Assembly: GCA_021018815.1 (NCBI GenBank)
Contig: JAITYX010000059.1
Location: 1 to 64,000 of the forward strand
DNA: 64,000 nt
Source of the DNA: Talinum fruticosum
Taxonomy: Eukaryota > Streptophyta > Magnoliopsida > Caryophyllales > Talinaceae
Direction of reading: 5' to 3'
Positions 23,669 through 36,654 of this stretch are shown here, one piece after another (positions within the stretch are counted from its first letter, which is position 1; every line of letters starts with the position of its first letter). Position numbers and translations under genes: made by a program. The notes beneath the pieces are model-generated. The model worked only from the letters and a program-made list of their open reading frames with translations, was not told where the DNA came from and ran no database searches.

Positions 23669-24640
23669 TTCGTTTTACCCCATTATCTTTGTCCATCTAC
23701 GGTCTACCGTTGTCTACCGTATTATACGCTATCTTAATTATCTTTCTTCCTGCAATTACCTGATTCTCGTTGTAATTTTTTTCTTTTTATTTTTTTGGTT
23801 CAAGGACCAACAACCTTTTTCATTGTCCAGCAAAGTAGTTTTTGCTCTCCAACCTGATCCTCGTTGTAATATTTTCATTCCTTTTGTTGTTTCCAACAGA
23901 CCTATGAGATACGGACCTTGGCGCCTAAACGGCAGCTTGACAACAATGCCTTCAAACTCAGCATGGAAATTGGGGCTTATACGGCACTGTGATTCAAAGA
24001 ATGTGCCTACTCGTGGCATTTAATAAATGAGTGGAGCCAAGTGAGGTTTTCCTACTAGGGATAAACATCATCTGGGCAAAATATTAAAGTGGAAGCCACT
24101 GTTATATCTATTTTGCTGCTTTCATTGTTTGTTCATACTTTTCTAGCCCTGCATTGTGTATTTTGATTTTAGTACATTCATCTTTTTCTTATTTTCTGTT
24201 GGGCGAATTTTTTGATGATTGGACAGTAATTCGCTTTACAAAGATGGAATCAGCCTGGTTGGAATTTACTGCTTCATAATTAGTTGATTTACGACCTCTT
24301 GAATTTGCAATACTCTTATGATCTCAAGGCTTTGGCACCAATTCAACACACGCCAAGAATATATAGAATTAGTGTACCAAATGTGGGATTGTACAAAGAG
24401 TTTCCAGCTTAAAGGTCATTTATGTAAAGGGGCTTGTTTGAGGATGAACTTATTCATGAACTTTAACTATTATATTGGCCTTTCGGTTGAACTGGCCCTT
24501 GAACAACGACAAAGTTTATATCATTTGATGGACATACAATGTCTTTATCTAGAGATAGTTTAGTTGGACTTTATACAGCCCAAGGGAAAGCGATTGATGG
24601 CCGAGACCCCAAATGAGCTTGTTGGTTACCTCACTATCTC
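23669..24640. other. 3' flank of CNL-C
   Basis: No gene recognised. The segment 23930-24090 (GCTTGACAACAATGCCTTC and following) recurs at 30790-30935, so it is another shared cluster spacer. A short open frame at 24318-24563 has no recognisable motif. Confidence 0.5.
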
Positions 24641-24870
24641 TTTTGTTTTAATGTTAACATAATTTCTTCAGGAATATCATTCTTCAACTAATGTATTTTT
24701 TAAAATTTTCAAAACAGTTAAGATCTTGTTCGAATTAATTTTATGCTCGGTTAGGGTGAAGTCATACATAGGTTGATTTATTATTATTGATTTGCCAAAT
24801 GAATTTGTAAAAAAAAAAAAAATGCAATCAAAGCGAGCTAGGTTGTCACCTCGGTGTGACATTGAGAGAG
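24640..24870. repeat. Spacer repeat, copy 1 (partner at 27118-27335)
   Basis: About 220 bp beginning CTTTTGTTTTAATGTTAACA and ending with GTGTGACATTGAGAGAGCTC is repeated with small differences at 27118-27335. It has no coding content. Confidence 0.7.
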
Positions 24871-24991
24871 CTCTTTTTTTTTTTTTAAAAAAAAAGCAAA
24901 TTTAAAGTTCTTTTATTAAAGACTGAGGTTATAGGTATCTTAGATCTCTATTTTTCTCCTTCTCCTTTGTATTGTGCAAGCCTTCTAAGTA

Positions 24992-25232
24992 TTTTTTTTT
25001 TAACAAGGATAAATGTGGGTCACCCAACTGGGCTTCTATGTCGAGGATAACCGCAATTGAGATTGAAGGTTCGAGGAGGATAGCGATACCAACCCTAAGT
25101 TTATAGCCTAAGTTCATAACTTACCCTGACTCCGTTGCACGACTAGTAAGGAAATTGTCTCCCCAAAGTTCGAACTTTTGAGGAGAAGGTGGAAATGTCG
25201 ATTGCTTGCCACTAGACCAACAATTCTTGGTG
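24992..25232 (-). mobile_element. tRNA-derived SINE, minus strand
   Basis: Read on the minus strand it has a box A-like TGGTCTAGTGGCAAGC, a box B-like AAAGTTCGAACTTTGG about 50 bp later, and a terminal A run (the T run at 24992-25001 on the + strand). Flanking words CCTTCTAAGT and CCTTTGTAAG look like a degenerate target duplication. Confidence 0.7.
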
Positions 25233-27117
25233 CCCTTTGTAAGCGCATATAATTAAAGGATAGTGTTAAATGTTATATAATCGGGCCTTGTTCTGATGAA
25301 CAATGCTTACAAGCTATGATGTTTTATCACATAACCAATAAATAGCAGGGAAATAACTCACAACCTTATCTACATGCTCAAGACAATTTGTTTTTAATCT
25401 ATGTAAGACAACATCCACTACCATATTATTCACATAAATATACCCACACAATTTTGTTGGACATTATGATGGCCAACATGGATTACACTAAATTCAAATT
25501 TGGTTAAAGTTTGATATGATGCAGAAACATCAGCACTTGTTTCTCTTAAGGCAAAAATCGAGTAAATTTCAACGAACTTGACTCGTTGCTTTCCACTTGC
25601 AAAATATATTTTAGAAGACCTGACTTTATAAGTCTTCTCCTCACACTTTTGGAAAAGCTTCCTGCATGTGTTTTGCCTATTTCAAAATATTATGGCCCAG
25701 CAGTCATTGTTTTCTTGCTTTTCTAGTGTTTGTCTCTCCTTCAATTTCTTCACCATTTTCGCTGGAATTTCTGAAATTATTCTTTGATTACTGGATGTCA
25801 TACTTGCAATTCCGCACACCCAAAAAAGTTAAAAATAAAAAATGGGTAGTAGAAGTAGCTTTCTAAGCCCTCATTGTAGTGTTTGCTCAGACTTTTCTGC
25901 CCTGAATTATTTATTGCAAGACAGCTTCTTTTGCTCTTTCGTAAAATGGACGAGTTACTGCTTGATAGTAATTTCTCCATCAGCCACCTTAAATACTTCG
26001 GATTTCCTTTTCATCTCAAAGCTTTCGAGCCCATTACACAACGTTCAAATTGTATTGGCCAAACAATGTAACCAATAGATAACTCTTGTTGATATCAATC
26101 ACACTCAGATTTTCTTTTGCAGTAAGACAAACAGAGGCAATTTCAAACTGACAAGAATACAGTTGGCTCGGAAATAAGCAAATAACATAACACTGCTATA
26201 AAAAGACTCGAGAAGATCCATTAACAAGGGGATAGAATTTGCAACTTCTTTTGTAGTAAGACAAACAGAGGCACTCCTATTTATAGGTGTTTATTTGCAA
26301 CTTTTATTTTTATACATTAGGTTTCATTTTTTTTTTTTGTCTTTTTAGAGAAATTAATCAATGATCGAAAAAAGGGGATAGAATTTTAGTCTTCTGCTCA
26401 GTAGAACAGGAAAACAATCATTTTGGAATATAAGTAAAACAATTTATCAACACTATAAACAGTGAAAACAATAACATAGATCTACATACAACTACGAGGA
26501 ACAAGGTTAATGTCCTTGGTTGTTTCCTGGAAATTATAAGACAAACCATAAAAAATGCAAAAGACCGTGTTAGAATATAAATTTATTTATGAGCCTTCAA
26601 TCATACGTTCAATCCTATTTCGGAGCTTTCAATCATTAACTTAAGATTATTATTGAGTTGGTTATTAAATATGATATCAGAGCTTTCAATCGTAAAAGCT
26701 TTTCTATTTTACAACCTAAAACCTCCTATTTTCTGTTTGCCCCTTCCATTCATTTACACATGATCTAGGGTTACAAGTCCCAAATCCATAGTATAATTAC
26801 TGATATGTGAGCAACCAAATGAAAGTTAAATGGAAGCAATATTCAAGAGAAATAGTGAAACAGTGAAATTCAAACGCCACACAAGTGATGACATCCAATG
26901 TATATAGAACGTACATTGGTCATCCACCACTTTCCTAAGTCCTAAGTATTATCACATTTTTGTGTTGGTGCTCCCTTTGTATTGCCTCCTACATCCCAAA
27001 ACACAAACGAAATTTGCCCGAAAATGAATTGCACTTTCCACTTAGATTGCATGCATTTTATAAAGTTGATTCACCTCTATATTAAATCCAAATCTTGATC
27101 TTCTTTGCTCGAATTCT
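25233..27117. other. Spacer between CNL-C and the D relic
   Basis: No gene seen; the short open frames at 25666-26078 have no recognised motif. The segment 26850-27060 resembles the region just upstream of CNL-B (11990-12190), sharing GTGAAACAGTGAAAT and ACGTACATTGGTCATCCA. It is thus a second promoter-region relic. Confidence 0.55.
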
Positions 27118-27335
27118 CTTTCGTTTTAATGTTAACATAATTTCTTCAAGAATATCATTGTACAACTAATTTATTTTTAAAAATTTTCAAGAGTTTAGAT
27201 CTTGTTCAAGTTAATTTTATGCTCGCTTAGGGATTTATAACTTTGATTTGCCAAATGAACTTGTACAAAAAAATGCAATCAAAACGAGCTAGGTCTATTA
27301 CCGCAGTGCGACATTCATGGAGCTCAAGCAAATTC
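27118..27335. repeat. Spacer repeat, copy 2 (partner at 24640-24870)
   Basis: Second copy of the 220-bp non-coding repeat, slightly shorter in its A-rich run. It ends just before the LTR-like sequence at 27367. Confidence 0.7.
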
Positions 27336-27366
27336 ATAATTCTAGAAGACTGAGATCGTGGATATG

Positions 27367-28600
27367 TGTAACGCACCCAATCACCATTACTTAATAATCC
27401 CTGATTAGAGAATATGAAGTATGGTCGCAGCGGAAGTTAACGACCGGAGGCGTTAACGCCGTCCTAGGAATAGGACCAGGATAAATAGAATGTATATAAG
27501 GAGACTTGCTTCAATTACTTACGCTTGTACAGGTCTCGATAAGAGTAAATATTGGTGTCCCAAAGAGTTAAATTATACCACATCATTAAACCAACTCCCA
27601 ACATACATTTTTGTCACATTTTATACATTATGCAAACCCCTGCAACGGACTATCTGAAAATATGCCATATGTAATACCTTCCAAGGGCAAACCCAAAACC
27701 CGATGTGGAGAAAAATCACTGTGAGCTTCTAGGTCCATCACAGATCGGTGATAACGATATTTCCAGCTAAGTTTTGCTTGCGGCAGACCTCCTAGGCAAT
27801 GAGCTGTTCACACATGCTTTCCCTAAAAACAAAAACAGTAAAATATTTGGAAGGGTGAGTCGAAACTCAGTACGAACATTCCTGTCATTGTAAAATAACT
27901 TTGAAGAATATATTGATTGAGCGCGCGCATTTCAATTCATTTTAGTTTGAAATCGGGGAGAGTATAAAAGTAAAATTGATTGCCGGTTATTATCCGGAAG
28001 TGGAACCCCTTGGTAATTGATACGATCGTTGAACAGGTGTCACCCCGGGCCGATCGATAACCCGAGTTGACGCTGCGCGCGGGTATAATTGGCGGGCCTA
28101 AGCCCTTGGTAATTGATAATTGGGCGGGGACCACTTGATTAGGTGGCAAAACTTGATTTGCAAATGATTCATTATTAGTTATATATATGAGAAATGTTGA
28201 GATTTGATGACACATGTGAGTTTTCGAAAGGTACGGGCAATAGACGTACCGAATTGAAAATATTTGTTTCTCCCCTTTTGCAGAAATTTGAGTCACTGGC
28301 TATTCGGCAACGGAAGTGGCCTCGGTTCCGTTTAAAATAGATTTCTAGGGTTAATGATGTTTTCTTGAGTTTCAATGCTTGAGTTTGTATAAGTTTTAAC
28401 AATTTATTTAATTTCCTATATTCGCATGAAGATTGATTAAACTAGTGTTTGTATTACTTAGCTTTACTGCATTTATTGAATATAATTTATATTAATTAAA
28501 GAAGTTGATTGGGCTAACTAAATACCCAATGATGTTGGCGTTATTCGATTTGTTGGTTGACTTGGATTGAAAATGGTGTACATATATATATATATGCCCA
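27367..28600 (+). mobile_element. LTR-like fragment beginning TGTAACGCACCC
   Basis: The TGTAACGC start and the internal phrase GGGTGAGTCGAAACTCAGTA resemble plant gypsy LTRs. Inside it, CCCTTGGTAATTGATA is repeated near 28008 and 28104. I found no matching GCGTTACA end and no target duplication, so the right border is a guess and the element is probably truncated. Confidence 0.4.
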
Positions 28601-28969
28601 AACACTTATTTTTAATTCATTCCTCCCTCCTCCCTTCTCTGCACTCAAATCCCATAGTTACGTAATTAATTAATCCGGTAAATGCCCTTCCATCGGGAGG
28701 TTTCACAATTTTGCCGATTCGTCCCAAATTCATATATACATCATTCTGAGTGCCTAAGCGTTATTTTCTCGACCGATCTCGTATTCATAACCAAATTAAG
28801 CATACCAAGTGTTCAGATGTCCCCCATACCTCTTACACAATCTATTATCTGACTTCATCCTTCCTGCATATTTTTCTCCACAACAACTGCTAGACACTGA
28901 GGAAAGTGAGATGACAAAGCTTATCAAGATAATATGAGGAACGCGTTAATTAAGGCCCTACAGAAGTGA

Positions 28970-29491
28970 ATTGAGTCACAAGGAATACAAGTCAATGAAA
29001 CTGAAGTCACAGCACATGATGACATTTCAATTCGCAGTACGTTTATCGATAAAAAAATTCAAGACCAGGCCAAATGAAGTTGATTGCATTTGAACTTTCT
29101 AATGCATTTGGTCACTCAATACTTTCGTGAAGGTCCTACTAACTCATAAAACCTTTCCTAATTTTATGATGTCCGTCTTTTTTATTATTATTATTTAAAA
29201 TCAATAGGTAATAAGAATTCGTACGCACAACGTTATATATCAATTAAATGACTAAAAATCTCTTTGCTAAAACCAAGTTTATCCCTACATTTCATATGCC
29301 TTAGACGAAACTAATTTGATGCAAAAACAAATGTATGCAAATTAACAACGGTGGGATCTTTAATTATATGTGGGTCGAGAATGACGTTGATAGGGGATGG
29401 AATTCAAGATTAATAATTTTACTCAATAAAGGGAAATCACTTGCTCACCTCACCTTTGAAACTCAAAAACCAAAGAATGGACATAGGAAAG
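28970..29491 (+). pseudogene. CNL-D: promoter and first codons only
   Basis: The 5' leader CTCAAAAACCAAAGAATGGAC, followed by ATAGGAA, matches the start of A and E (ATG at 29477). The upstream 450 bp resembles that of H, for example TTTATCGAT then AAATTCAAGACCAGGCCAAAT near 29043-29070 against 44279-44307. After about four codons homology stops and the sequence becomes unrelated. This is the 5' edge of a deleted CNL, possibly with some promoter activity left. Confidence 0.7.
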
Positions 29492-29638
29492 TTTTGTTTC
29501 ATCAATATCTTTATCGTGATTTTAAGTATCAGGAAATATAATGAGAAGTTTAAATTTTTCAATGAAGAGAGAGAGAGTCTCCAGTGATAGAGAAATTATT
29601 AATCGAATTTTTGAATGTTTTTGGTTGAAAATTTTATT

Positions 29639-30232
29639 GTGTTAGACGTGTGTTTAAATATAAATTGTGAAAGATAATGGCGGAATGACTCACCCAATAT
29701 GGGAGTCGGGCATTCTATATATATAGAAGATAATACGGAAAAATAATTTACAAGCATTTTATGTACAATAATATCTCTAATACTTTATTACGCCCCTCAA
29801 ACCGATCGGGAACGCACGGACAGCTTGGACTTAAGAAACTGAAACTGTTGAGAGGACAGCCTTTTAGTGAAGATGTCCGCAATCTGAGAAGTAGTAGGGA
29901 TATATCGCACAACAAGATCTCCATCGGCAACCCGTTCCCGAACAAAGTGATAATCCACATCTATATATTTGCTACGGTCGTGATTGACCGGATTGGCAGT
30001 CATATAGGTAGCACTGATATTGTCACAATATAACCGCACAGGAGTGGCAAGGGTAATACCAACATCAAACAAAAGCTTGCGAAGCCAAAGTGTCTCAACA
30101 ACTGTATAACCAAGAGCACGATACTCGGCTTCAGTGGATAATTTGGAGACTGTGGGTTGCTTTTTAGAACGGCAAGATATGATTGTAAATTATTTTATGT
30201 ACAATAATATCTCTAATACTCTATTATAAATA
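29639..30232 (-). mobile_element. Internally deleted Ty1/copia relic with RNase H domain
   Basis: Minus-strand open frame about 30190-29797 encodes the end of a copia polyprotein: SKKQPTVSKLSTEAEYRAL, LYCDNISATYMTANPV, VDYHFVRERV, and QIADIFTKRL. The RNase H acidic residues in TEAEY and YCDN are present. A purine-rich GGTTTGAGGGG follows the stop, then a short 3' LTR-like segment that ends TCTAACA at 29639. A piece of LTR start (TATTAGAGATATTATTGTAC) occurs on both sides, near 30228 and 29790. So 5' LTR, gag, protease, integrase and RT were removed by internal deletion. Confidence 0.8.
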
Positions 30233-30449
30233 TAGAGAATAAGTTCGTAAAGCTCCTTGTTCTGCTAATAAAGTTTTTAGGATAAACATCCTACTGCAGT
30301 ACCTGAATTAGGCAAGTTACTTTGATAATTAACAAGTTTGTGATTCTGATTTCAAATGGTTCAATGTGCGCATATTAGGATAGGATGTATTTCCTTTCAT
30401 TGAATTAATGGAATTTGTAGGAACTGTATTTCATTACACAAAATTAGGG

Positions 30450-30940
30450 GTTAAAAGTAAATATTCCATCACCTTTATCATCAGTATTTTTACAAATTAC
30501 AGCAGAATGGGTGTCATTGAAATTTCTCATCCTGCTCTCGGGGATGTCTAGATAAGAGTTTGCAAGTGTATAGGTTCACAAACAATGCGCTGTCTTCGTA
30601 GCTTGATTGGTGTATATGTCCGTCTTGCTAACAAGGTATAATGTGTAGCCTCTCAATGACTGACTTCCGTATATAAGTTCATATATGATATACAAAAAGT
30701 GCCACAATAGGTATTTTATTAAATTCTTAAGTGACATTTTCGTTCCTTTTGTAGTTTCCAACACTAAACGTATCAGATATGGAGCTTGACAGCTAAAATG
30801 CATAGCTTGACAACAATGCCTTCAAACTCAGCGTGGAAATTGGGGCTTATATGGCGCTGTGATTCAAAGAATGTCCCTAACCATCTGTTTTCCTACTAGG
30901 GATAAACATCAGCTGGGCAAAATATCAAATTGAAGTGGAA
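30450..30940. repeat. Rearranged copy of CNL 3'-flank sequence
   Basis: 30460-30600 matches 4570-4710 downstream of A (GGATGTCTAGATAAGAG, then GTGTATAGGTTCACAAACAA). 30790-30935 matches 23930-24090 downstream of C. No coding sequence is left between them, so a whole CNL may have been lost here. Confidence 0.6.
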
Positions 30941-32310
30941 CACGCACAATTCAATATCAAGTGTATTCCTTTCATATATGTACTACCCTATTCTCGTATT
31001 ATTTGGATTAGTTGATTGGCCATGAGTTATGCAAAATCATATCTATCTACAAGATAGATGATCAATCATATATTTGTGTTCTCACCCAATTAGAGATGAA
31101 ATGAAACTGTTCTTTCTTCGTCTTCAAGTTCCAATAGGGGATGTTCTCTATAATATCAATAATGATTTGCAGATTCGCCCATCAATCCAATCAACCACGT
31201 ACTCAAACACTTGACTAGATCTTGTAAAAAGTAATCTAACCCAAATCAATGATCGAAAATTTAAACTAAGCTCTTCTTGACACTTGAAAAGTTAACTTTA
31301 GATGATCCAAATCTAAACAAAACTTTTTCTGTCAAAGCGTTTTTCTTTGCAAGAGAAACTTATTAAACAAATGTCAACTGATTCGAAATCAAATTGACTC
31401 CAACTGAATTAAAACAAAACTCAACCGAATTTTAGTGATCTGAACATGACCAGACCTGAATTAACCCAACTCAAAACTGACCCAACTCAAAACTGATTAA
31501 AATGGCTGCCTAGAAACTAGAATGTCTGTCAGTAAACCTGCCTAGATCGCTGTGTTACAACATATCACTCACGAATCCATTTTATCACCGTTATAGATGC
31601 AGTTTGATTGGAGTTTACTACCAGTGCAAGCAATTGTAACTCTACCTAAGCTAACAAAATTTCGTAATTTTTTGGATGGATCTGGTGATTATTAGACTGG
31701 TTTCTGCACTTGATAGTGTTAGAAGAGGTATTCCGCTTGAAAAGATGGATTAAATTTGGATATATAGTTATAAGTAGTCTGAATTTTTGTGATCTAAAAG
31801 CTTTGGAGCGTTCATCTAATTAGATTGCACCTATATGATCACAAATATGTTAAACTTGCTAGTAAAATTGCTAGTAAGTTCACACAGAATACATTGAAAT
31901 AAGAACTTCTAAATAAATAAGCGACCAAATTTGACCAAAAGCCACGCTTTATAAAAATAAATTGTAGACCATAGTGTCATGTCAGTGACCCAAATAGCAC
32001 ATACTGAAGTTCAATGAAGGCAATTCCCATCACCATACATGCATTATGTTTGTTTATTTATTCTTTTCCACCTATTATTCATCATGGTGGGGCTACCTAA
32101 TTCCATGCGTTATATTTGTTTATTTATTCTTTTTCATCAATTATTCATCATGGTCGTGCTATTTTATTTTCTCTCCTTTTCAGACTCAAATAATTTTGAA
32201 CTGTGTTGCTTTCTCTGTCATTGAGTTTCGGTGTCCTCAATAAAAGGCAGAGCCAATAGCAGCAGCATCTCCCATCTGTAACTCACCTCAGAAACTCAAA
32301 AAATCAAAGA
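30941..32310. other. Upstream region of CNL-E, with a 62-bp tandem duplication
   Basis: 31640-31840 matches 41450-41640 upstream of G. At 32039-32165 a unit of about 62 bp, containing TTTGTTTATTTATTCTTTT and ATTATTCATCATGGT, is present twice. The leader directly before the E start (CTCACCTCAGAAACTCAAAA) is shared with D. No gene seen. Confidence 0.6.
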
Positions 32311-35300
32311 ATGGACGTAGGAACATCGTTATCTGTTGTTCAAACTCTCTTTAACGCCCTACAATGTGCAGAGCTAAGAGAACTCTTCTCCATTTTGGGT
32401 TATAAATCTGCCCTGGAGGATCTCGAGCGTACTGTCAACGTCGTCAAGGCTGTGCTCGAAGAAGCTGAATGTAAGGGGAGCTCCCTCCTCAAGCCCAACT
32501 CTACGTTGACCAGCTCAAGGATGTTGTTTATGATGCTGATGATTTGCTGGATGAGTTTGTTACTCTAGCACAGAGGAAGAAACTCATCAAGGGTCGTAAA
32601 GTCTCTAAAAAGGTTCGTCTTTTATTTTCTCGCTTCAACCCCCTCGCTACTGCTTACAAAATGTCCCAAGGGGTTAAGGAGATTAGAAAGAGGTTGGATG
32701 GCATTGCCAATGACCACACTAAGTTTGGCTTTAAATTAGACAGCCAACCTACCCGTAGGAGAAGGGAAGACACTTGTTCTTATGTTTATGTCCAGGATAT
32801 CATCGGAAGAGAGGATGATGTAGAGAAAATCGTGCATAGGTTGCTAAATCCTGATGTTGAACAACATGTTTCTTGCCTTGCTATTGTGGGAATGGGAGGG
32901 TTGGGGAAAACTGCTCTCGCCCAACTTGTATATAATGATTCCAGGATAGAGAAAGAATTTCCGTTGAGATTGTGGACTTGTGTCTCTGATCAAGATCAAA
33001 ACACCTTAGATGTGAAGGCTGTTTTTCGTAAGATTTTGGATTTGTTCAAAAAGAAAATCGTGAACACCTCGCAATGGAACCCCTACAGAATGAACTTCGA
33101 GATCAACTAGCAAGAAACAAGTACCTTATTGTTTTGGATGATATATGGAGTGAGAATCGTCGTCAATTGCTTGAATTGGTGAATTTCTTGTTGATTGGTC
33201 TAAGGGGAGTTGGATTGTGTTTACAACACGTTCACAAAAGACAGCCACAATTGTTGGAGATAACCATGTACACAAGTTAAATGGATTGTCAGAAAAGGAT
33301 TCATGGCAACTGTTTGAGAAGACATCATTTGGACAAAGACGGGAGCTAGAAAATGCTCATGATTTAGTCGAAATTGGTCAGGAGATAGTAAAAAAATGTG
33401 CTGGTGTTCCTCTTGCTATAAGGGTGGTAGGAAGTCTTCTTTATGGTCATCCTAAAGAAAAGTGGCTACTGTTTCAAAAGAAAGGGCTGGGTAAACTTAA
33501 AGATGGTGTGAATGAAGGCATTGGACCTATATTAAAACTTAGTTACCATCATCTTGAGTCCCCATTGAAGACTTGCTTCAGTTATTGTGCACTTTTCCCT
33601 AAGGATCATGAAATCGAGAAAGAGATGTTGATAAATCTTTGGATGGCGCAAGGTTATGTTGTCCCCTTGGAGGAAGGTCAAAGCTTGCAAGATGCCAGTA
33701 ATGAATATTTCTCGATTTTGGTGAAGAGATGTTTTTTTCAAGATGTGAAAAAATATGAATACAGCGAAACTATTTCATGTAAAATTCATGATTTGATGCA
33801 TGATATAGCCGAAGAAGTAGCTGGAAAGGAGAATTATGCAACAAATTTGTTTAAAACAAACTTGGATAGCAAAATTCGGCATATGTCTTATAGCTGTACT
33901 AGTGAAGGCACACAATGCTCTTTCACAAGGAGTAAACTTCGAACTTGTCTTCGCTCTAGTTACAAGACACAACATATACCCGTGGGCGATTTGTTGAAAA
34001 ATTGGTTGTGCCTGAGGACATTGGATTTGAGTGATTCAAGAATCAAAAGTTTGCCAAATGTCTTGGGAGAGCTGTTGCATTTGAGATATCTTGACCTTTC
34101 CAGAAATAGTGAGTTAGAGAAGCTACCTAGCTCAATTACGAAACTACATAATCTACAAACCCTAAAATTAGAGCAGTGCGAGGGACTAAAAGAGTTGCCA
34201 GAGGATTTGCCTAAACTGGTTAAGCTTAGGGTCTTGGATATCAATTATGTATACAAGCTTAAATGTATGCCTCGCCACATGGGAAGGTTAAGTTGTCTTC
34301 AAAAGCTACCACTATTTATAGTGGGTGATAATAATTCGACTTCAAAGGAAAGTATTGTTGATCAAATGGAACAGCTGAAAGCTCTTGAGAATTTAAAAGG
34401 CAGTTTGCGGATCAGGATCCTGAAAACTACTGATGAATATATGGTGGACAATGTGGGGGAAAGAGGTTACATAAAGAACAAGGAACTTTTGAATGACGTT
34501 GAAATTGAGTTTGCTCAGGGTTTGGAGTACAGATTATTGTTAGAAGACCTAAAGGCCCATCGATTATTGTTAGAGGACCTAAAGCCCCATCCTAAGCTTA
34601 GAATGTTGACATTGCAAAACTACGGGTGTAAGAGAATGCCAAATTGGGCGATAGAAGACAACCTGACAATGTTTCTTCCAAATCTTGTCGAGTTACAGCT
34701 TTACATGTGTATAAGGTTGCAGCAGCTGCCATTGCTGAGAAAATTGTGTAATCTGAAATGCCTAGGGCTTGTTGGTTTGTATGAATTGGAGTGCATAGAG
34801 AATACACGAAGCAGTGATGATATCAGTGATGGCGAAGGAACTTGGGAATCACAAATATTCTTTCCCTCCCTTGAAATACTTGTCTTATTTCAAATGCCAC
34901 AGTTGAAAGGATGGTGGAGCAATAGCGAGCATTGGTGTCGTATATTTCCTTCGTTTCCTCGTCTTTCTCAGCTGTACATAGAGGAATGTCCTAACCTGAC
35001 GTGTATTCCTCCCTGTCCTACCCTGGTAGAACTAATGTTGGAAGGGGATTTCAATGAACACCTTGGAATAACGATTACTGATGAATCTGGGAATTCCAAA
35101 CTACGGCGTGTGAAGACAAGTAACGTGGGACGTCTCACGTCGATTTTGCCAATGGAGGCTTTTCAGTGTCTCAAGGCCATGAATATATTTAAGGATAACG
35201 AGGTGGAGAGTTTAGCAGAAGTAGAGGACGTATTCGGTAGCTGCTTATCGTCCCTTCTAGACCTTAGAATTTGTAGTTGCCATAAATTGATGAGTGTGAG

Positions 35301-35799
35301 CGGAGAGTTGAAGCATCTCACCGCCTTGGAGAGCTTAGAGTTAATCGATTTGTCCAATCTGAGTCTAAGCAAAGGAGCGGGAGAGGAGGAAGATTGGATG
35401 CCATGGCGTTGCCTTCGTCACTCCCTCCGTTCCTTGAAGTTAGGTTATCTGCCAAAGATGGTGAAATTGCCAGATGGGATGCGCAACCTCACTGCCCTTC
35501 AATCCCTGATAATTCAAGGTTGTGAAAAACTGAAATCAGTGCCAGAATGGATGCCGGAACTCACCTCCCTCAAAATCCTTGGGATTAAATTCTGTTCTGA
35601 CAGCCTCAGGGAACGATGCCGCAAACCCACCGGGAAAGACTGGCCAAATATTCAACACATTCAACACATCCAAACCTGTCATGTTTCCATTACTATTTCT
35701 GTTTCTTCCCACAATTCCCCGATGCTCATTCCCCTCCAAGAGAAACTAAGAGTAGGATTTCGCGAGTTAGGTTATGTACCCACACTTCAGTTTCATTGA
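32311..35799 (+). pseudogene. CNL-E: CC-NB-ARC-LRR homologue with three early frameshifts and an extended C terminus
   Basis: The start ATG gives MDVGTSLSVVQTLFNALQC. Motifs: LLDEFVTLAQ in the coiled coil, GMGGLGKTALAQ, YLIVLDDIWSE, CAGVPLAIRVVG, CFSYCALFPKD, and KIHDLMHDI (Ile in place of the MHD Met). From 33217 an 860-codon frame runs to the end without a break and covers the rest of NB-ARC and all LRRs. Three one-base losses lie before it: near 32476 (G run), 33053 and 33207 (G run). The C terminus runs about 40 residues past the point where H stops, because a deletion removed the old stop codon. Of the cluster members, E and H have the longest open frames. Confidence 0.92.
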
Positions 35800-36654
35800 C
35801 TTGAAATTTTCTGTGTTGTTAAACGAATTTGGCAAAATGTTGGAGTTATTAAAGTGGGAAATCCCACGTTGACAAATTAAGAGGCCTTCAGCGATGTTTA
35901 TAAGCTTATGAATTTCTTCTCCTATTGTCGGTTAGTTTTGAGATGAAACCTCATGGGCAATTAAGGACCAAATTTAATATTAAACCAAATAACACTAATG
36001 TCAGCATGCTCATATTTAACATCAAACTCATTGTTTTGGCTAATATTGGGGCCTTTAGGGTGGTTGTTCCCCACTAACAGAGTTGCATAACTGTACTTTT
36101 TTACTAATCTAAACTGCTGTTTGTTCTTCTTTTGTGGTGATTCTAGTGTTAATGACTGTTTTTTTGTGCTTCTCATTGCCAGAGGATGGAAATACTCCCA
36201 CTATAAAGATGGATCAAATTGGGAGGCAACTTGTTTCTCGACAAAATTATTACGTCTCCAAACAGGCAACAAAGGTCGATGCAAAATAATTTTCTGGTTC
36301 TTTTTCTTTTTTTTTTTTGGGGGGCAGGGGGGATTGGTTTTCATGTATTATGCTCAGTTATGTGATTAATTCCATGTTGGCCAAAATCAGGTGTCAATGA
36401 TATTGATTTGGTATCCTATATCTCTAGTCAGCATCTGAATTGTAATAGATTTTATCTTTAGATTTGTCAAAAATTGGATACTGGATCCAACAGATTTTGA
36501 GATATGGCCCATTGGCCTAAATCAAACCATAACAATGCAAATAAGTTCATTAAAGCGGAACACACATAATGTAATTTTCTAGTGTAATTATTTCTTATAT
36601 GTACTACTCTCTTATATTATCTGGATTAGTTGATAGTTTTTTATGCTATTTGGA
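35800..36654. other. Spacer between CNL-E and CNL-F
   Basis: No gene recognised; short open frames at 35961-36369 have no motif. It contains a T/G run at 36300-36330. The last part leads into the SINE at 36655. Confidence 0.45.
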
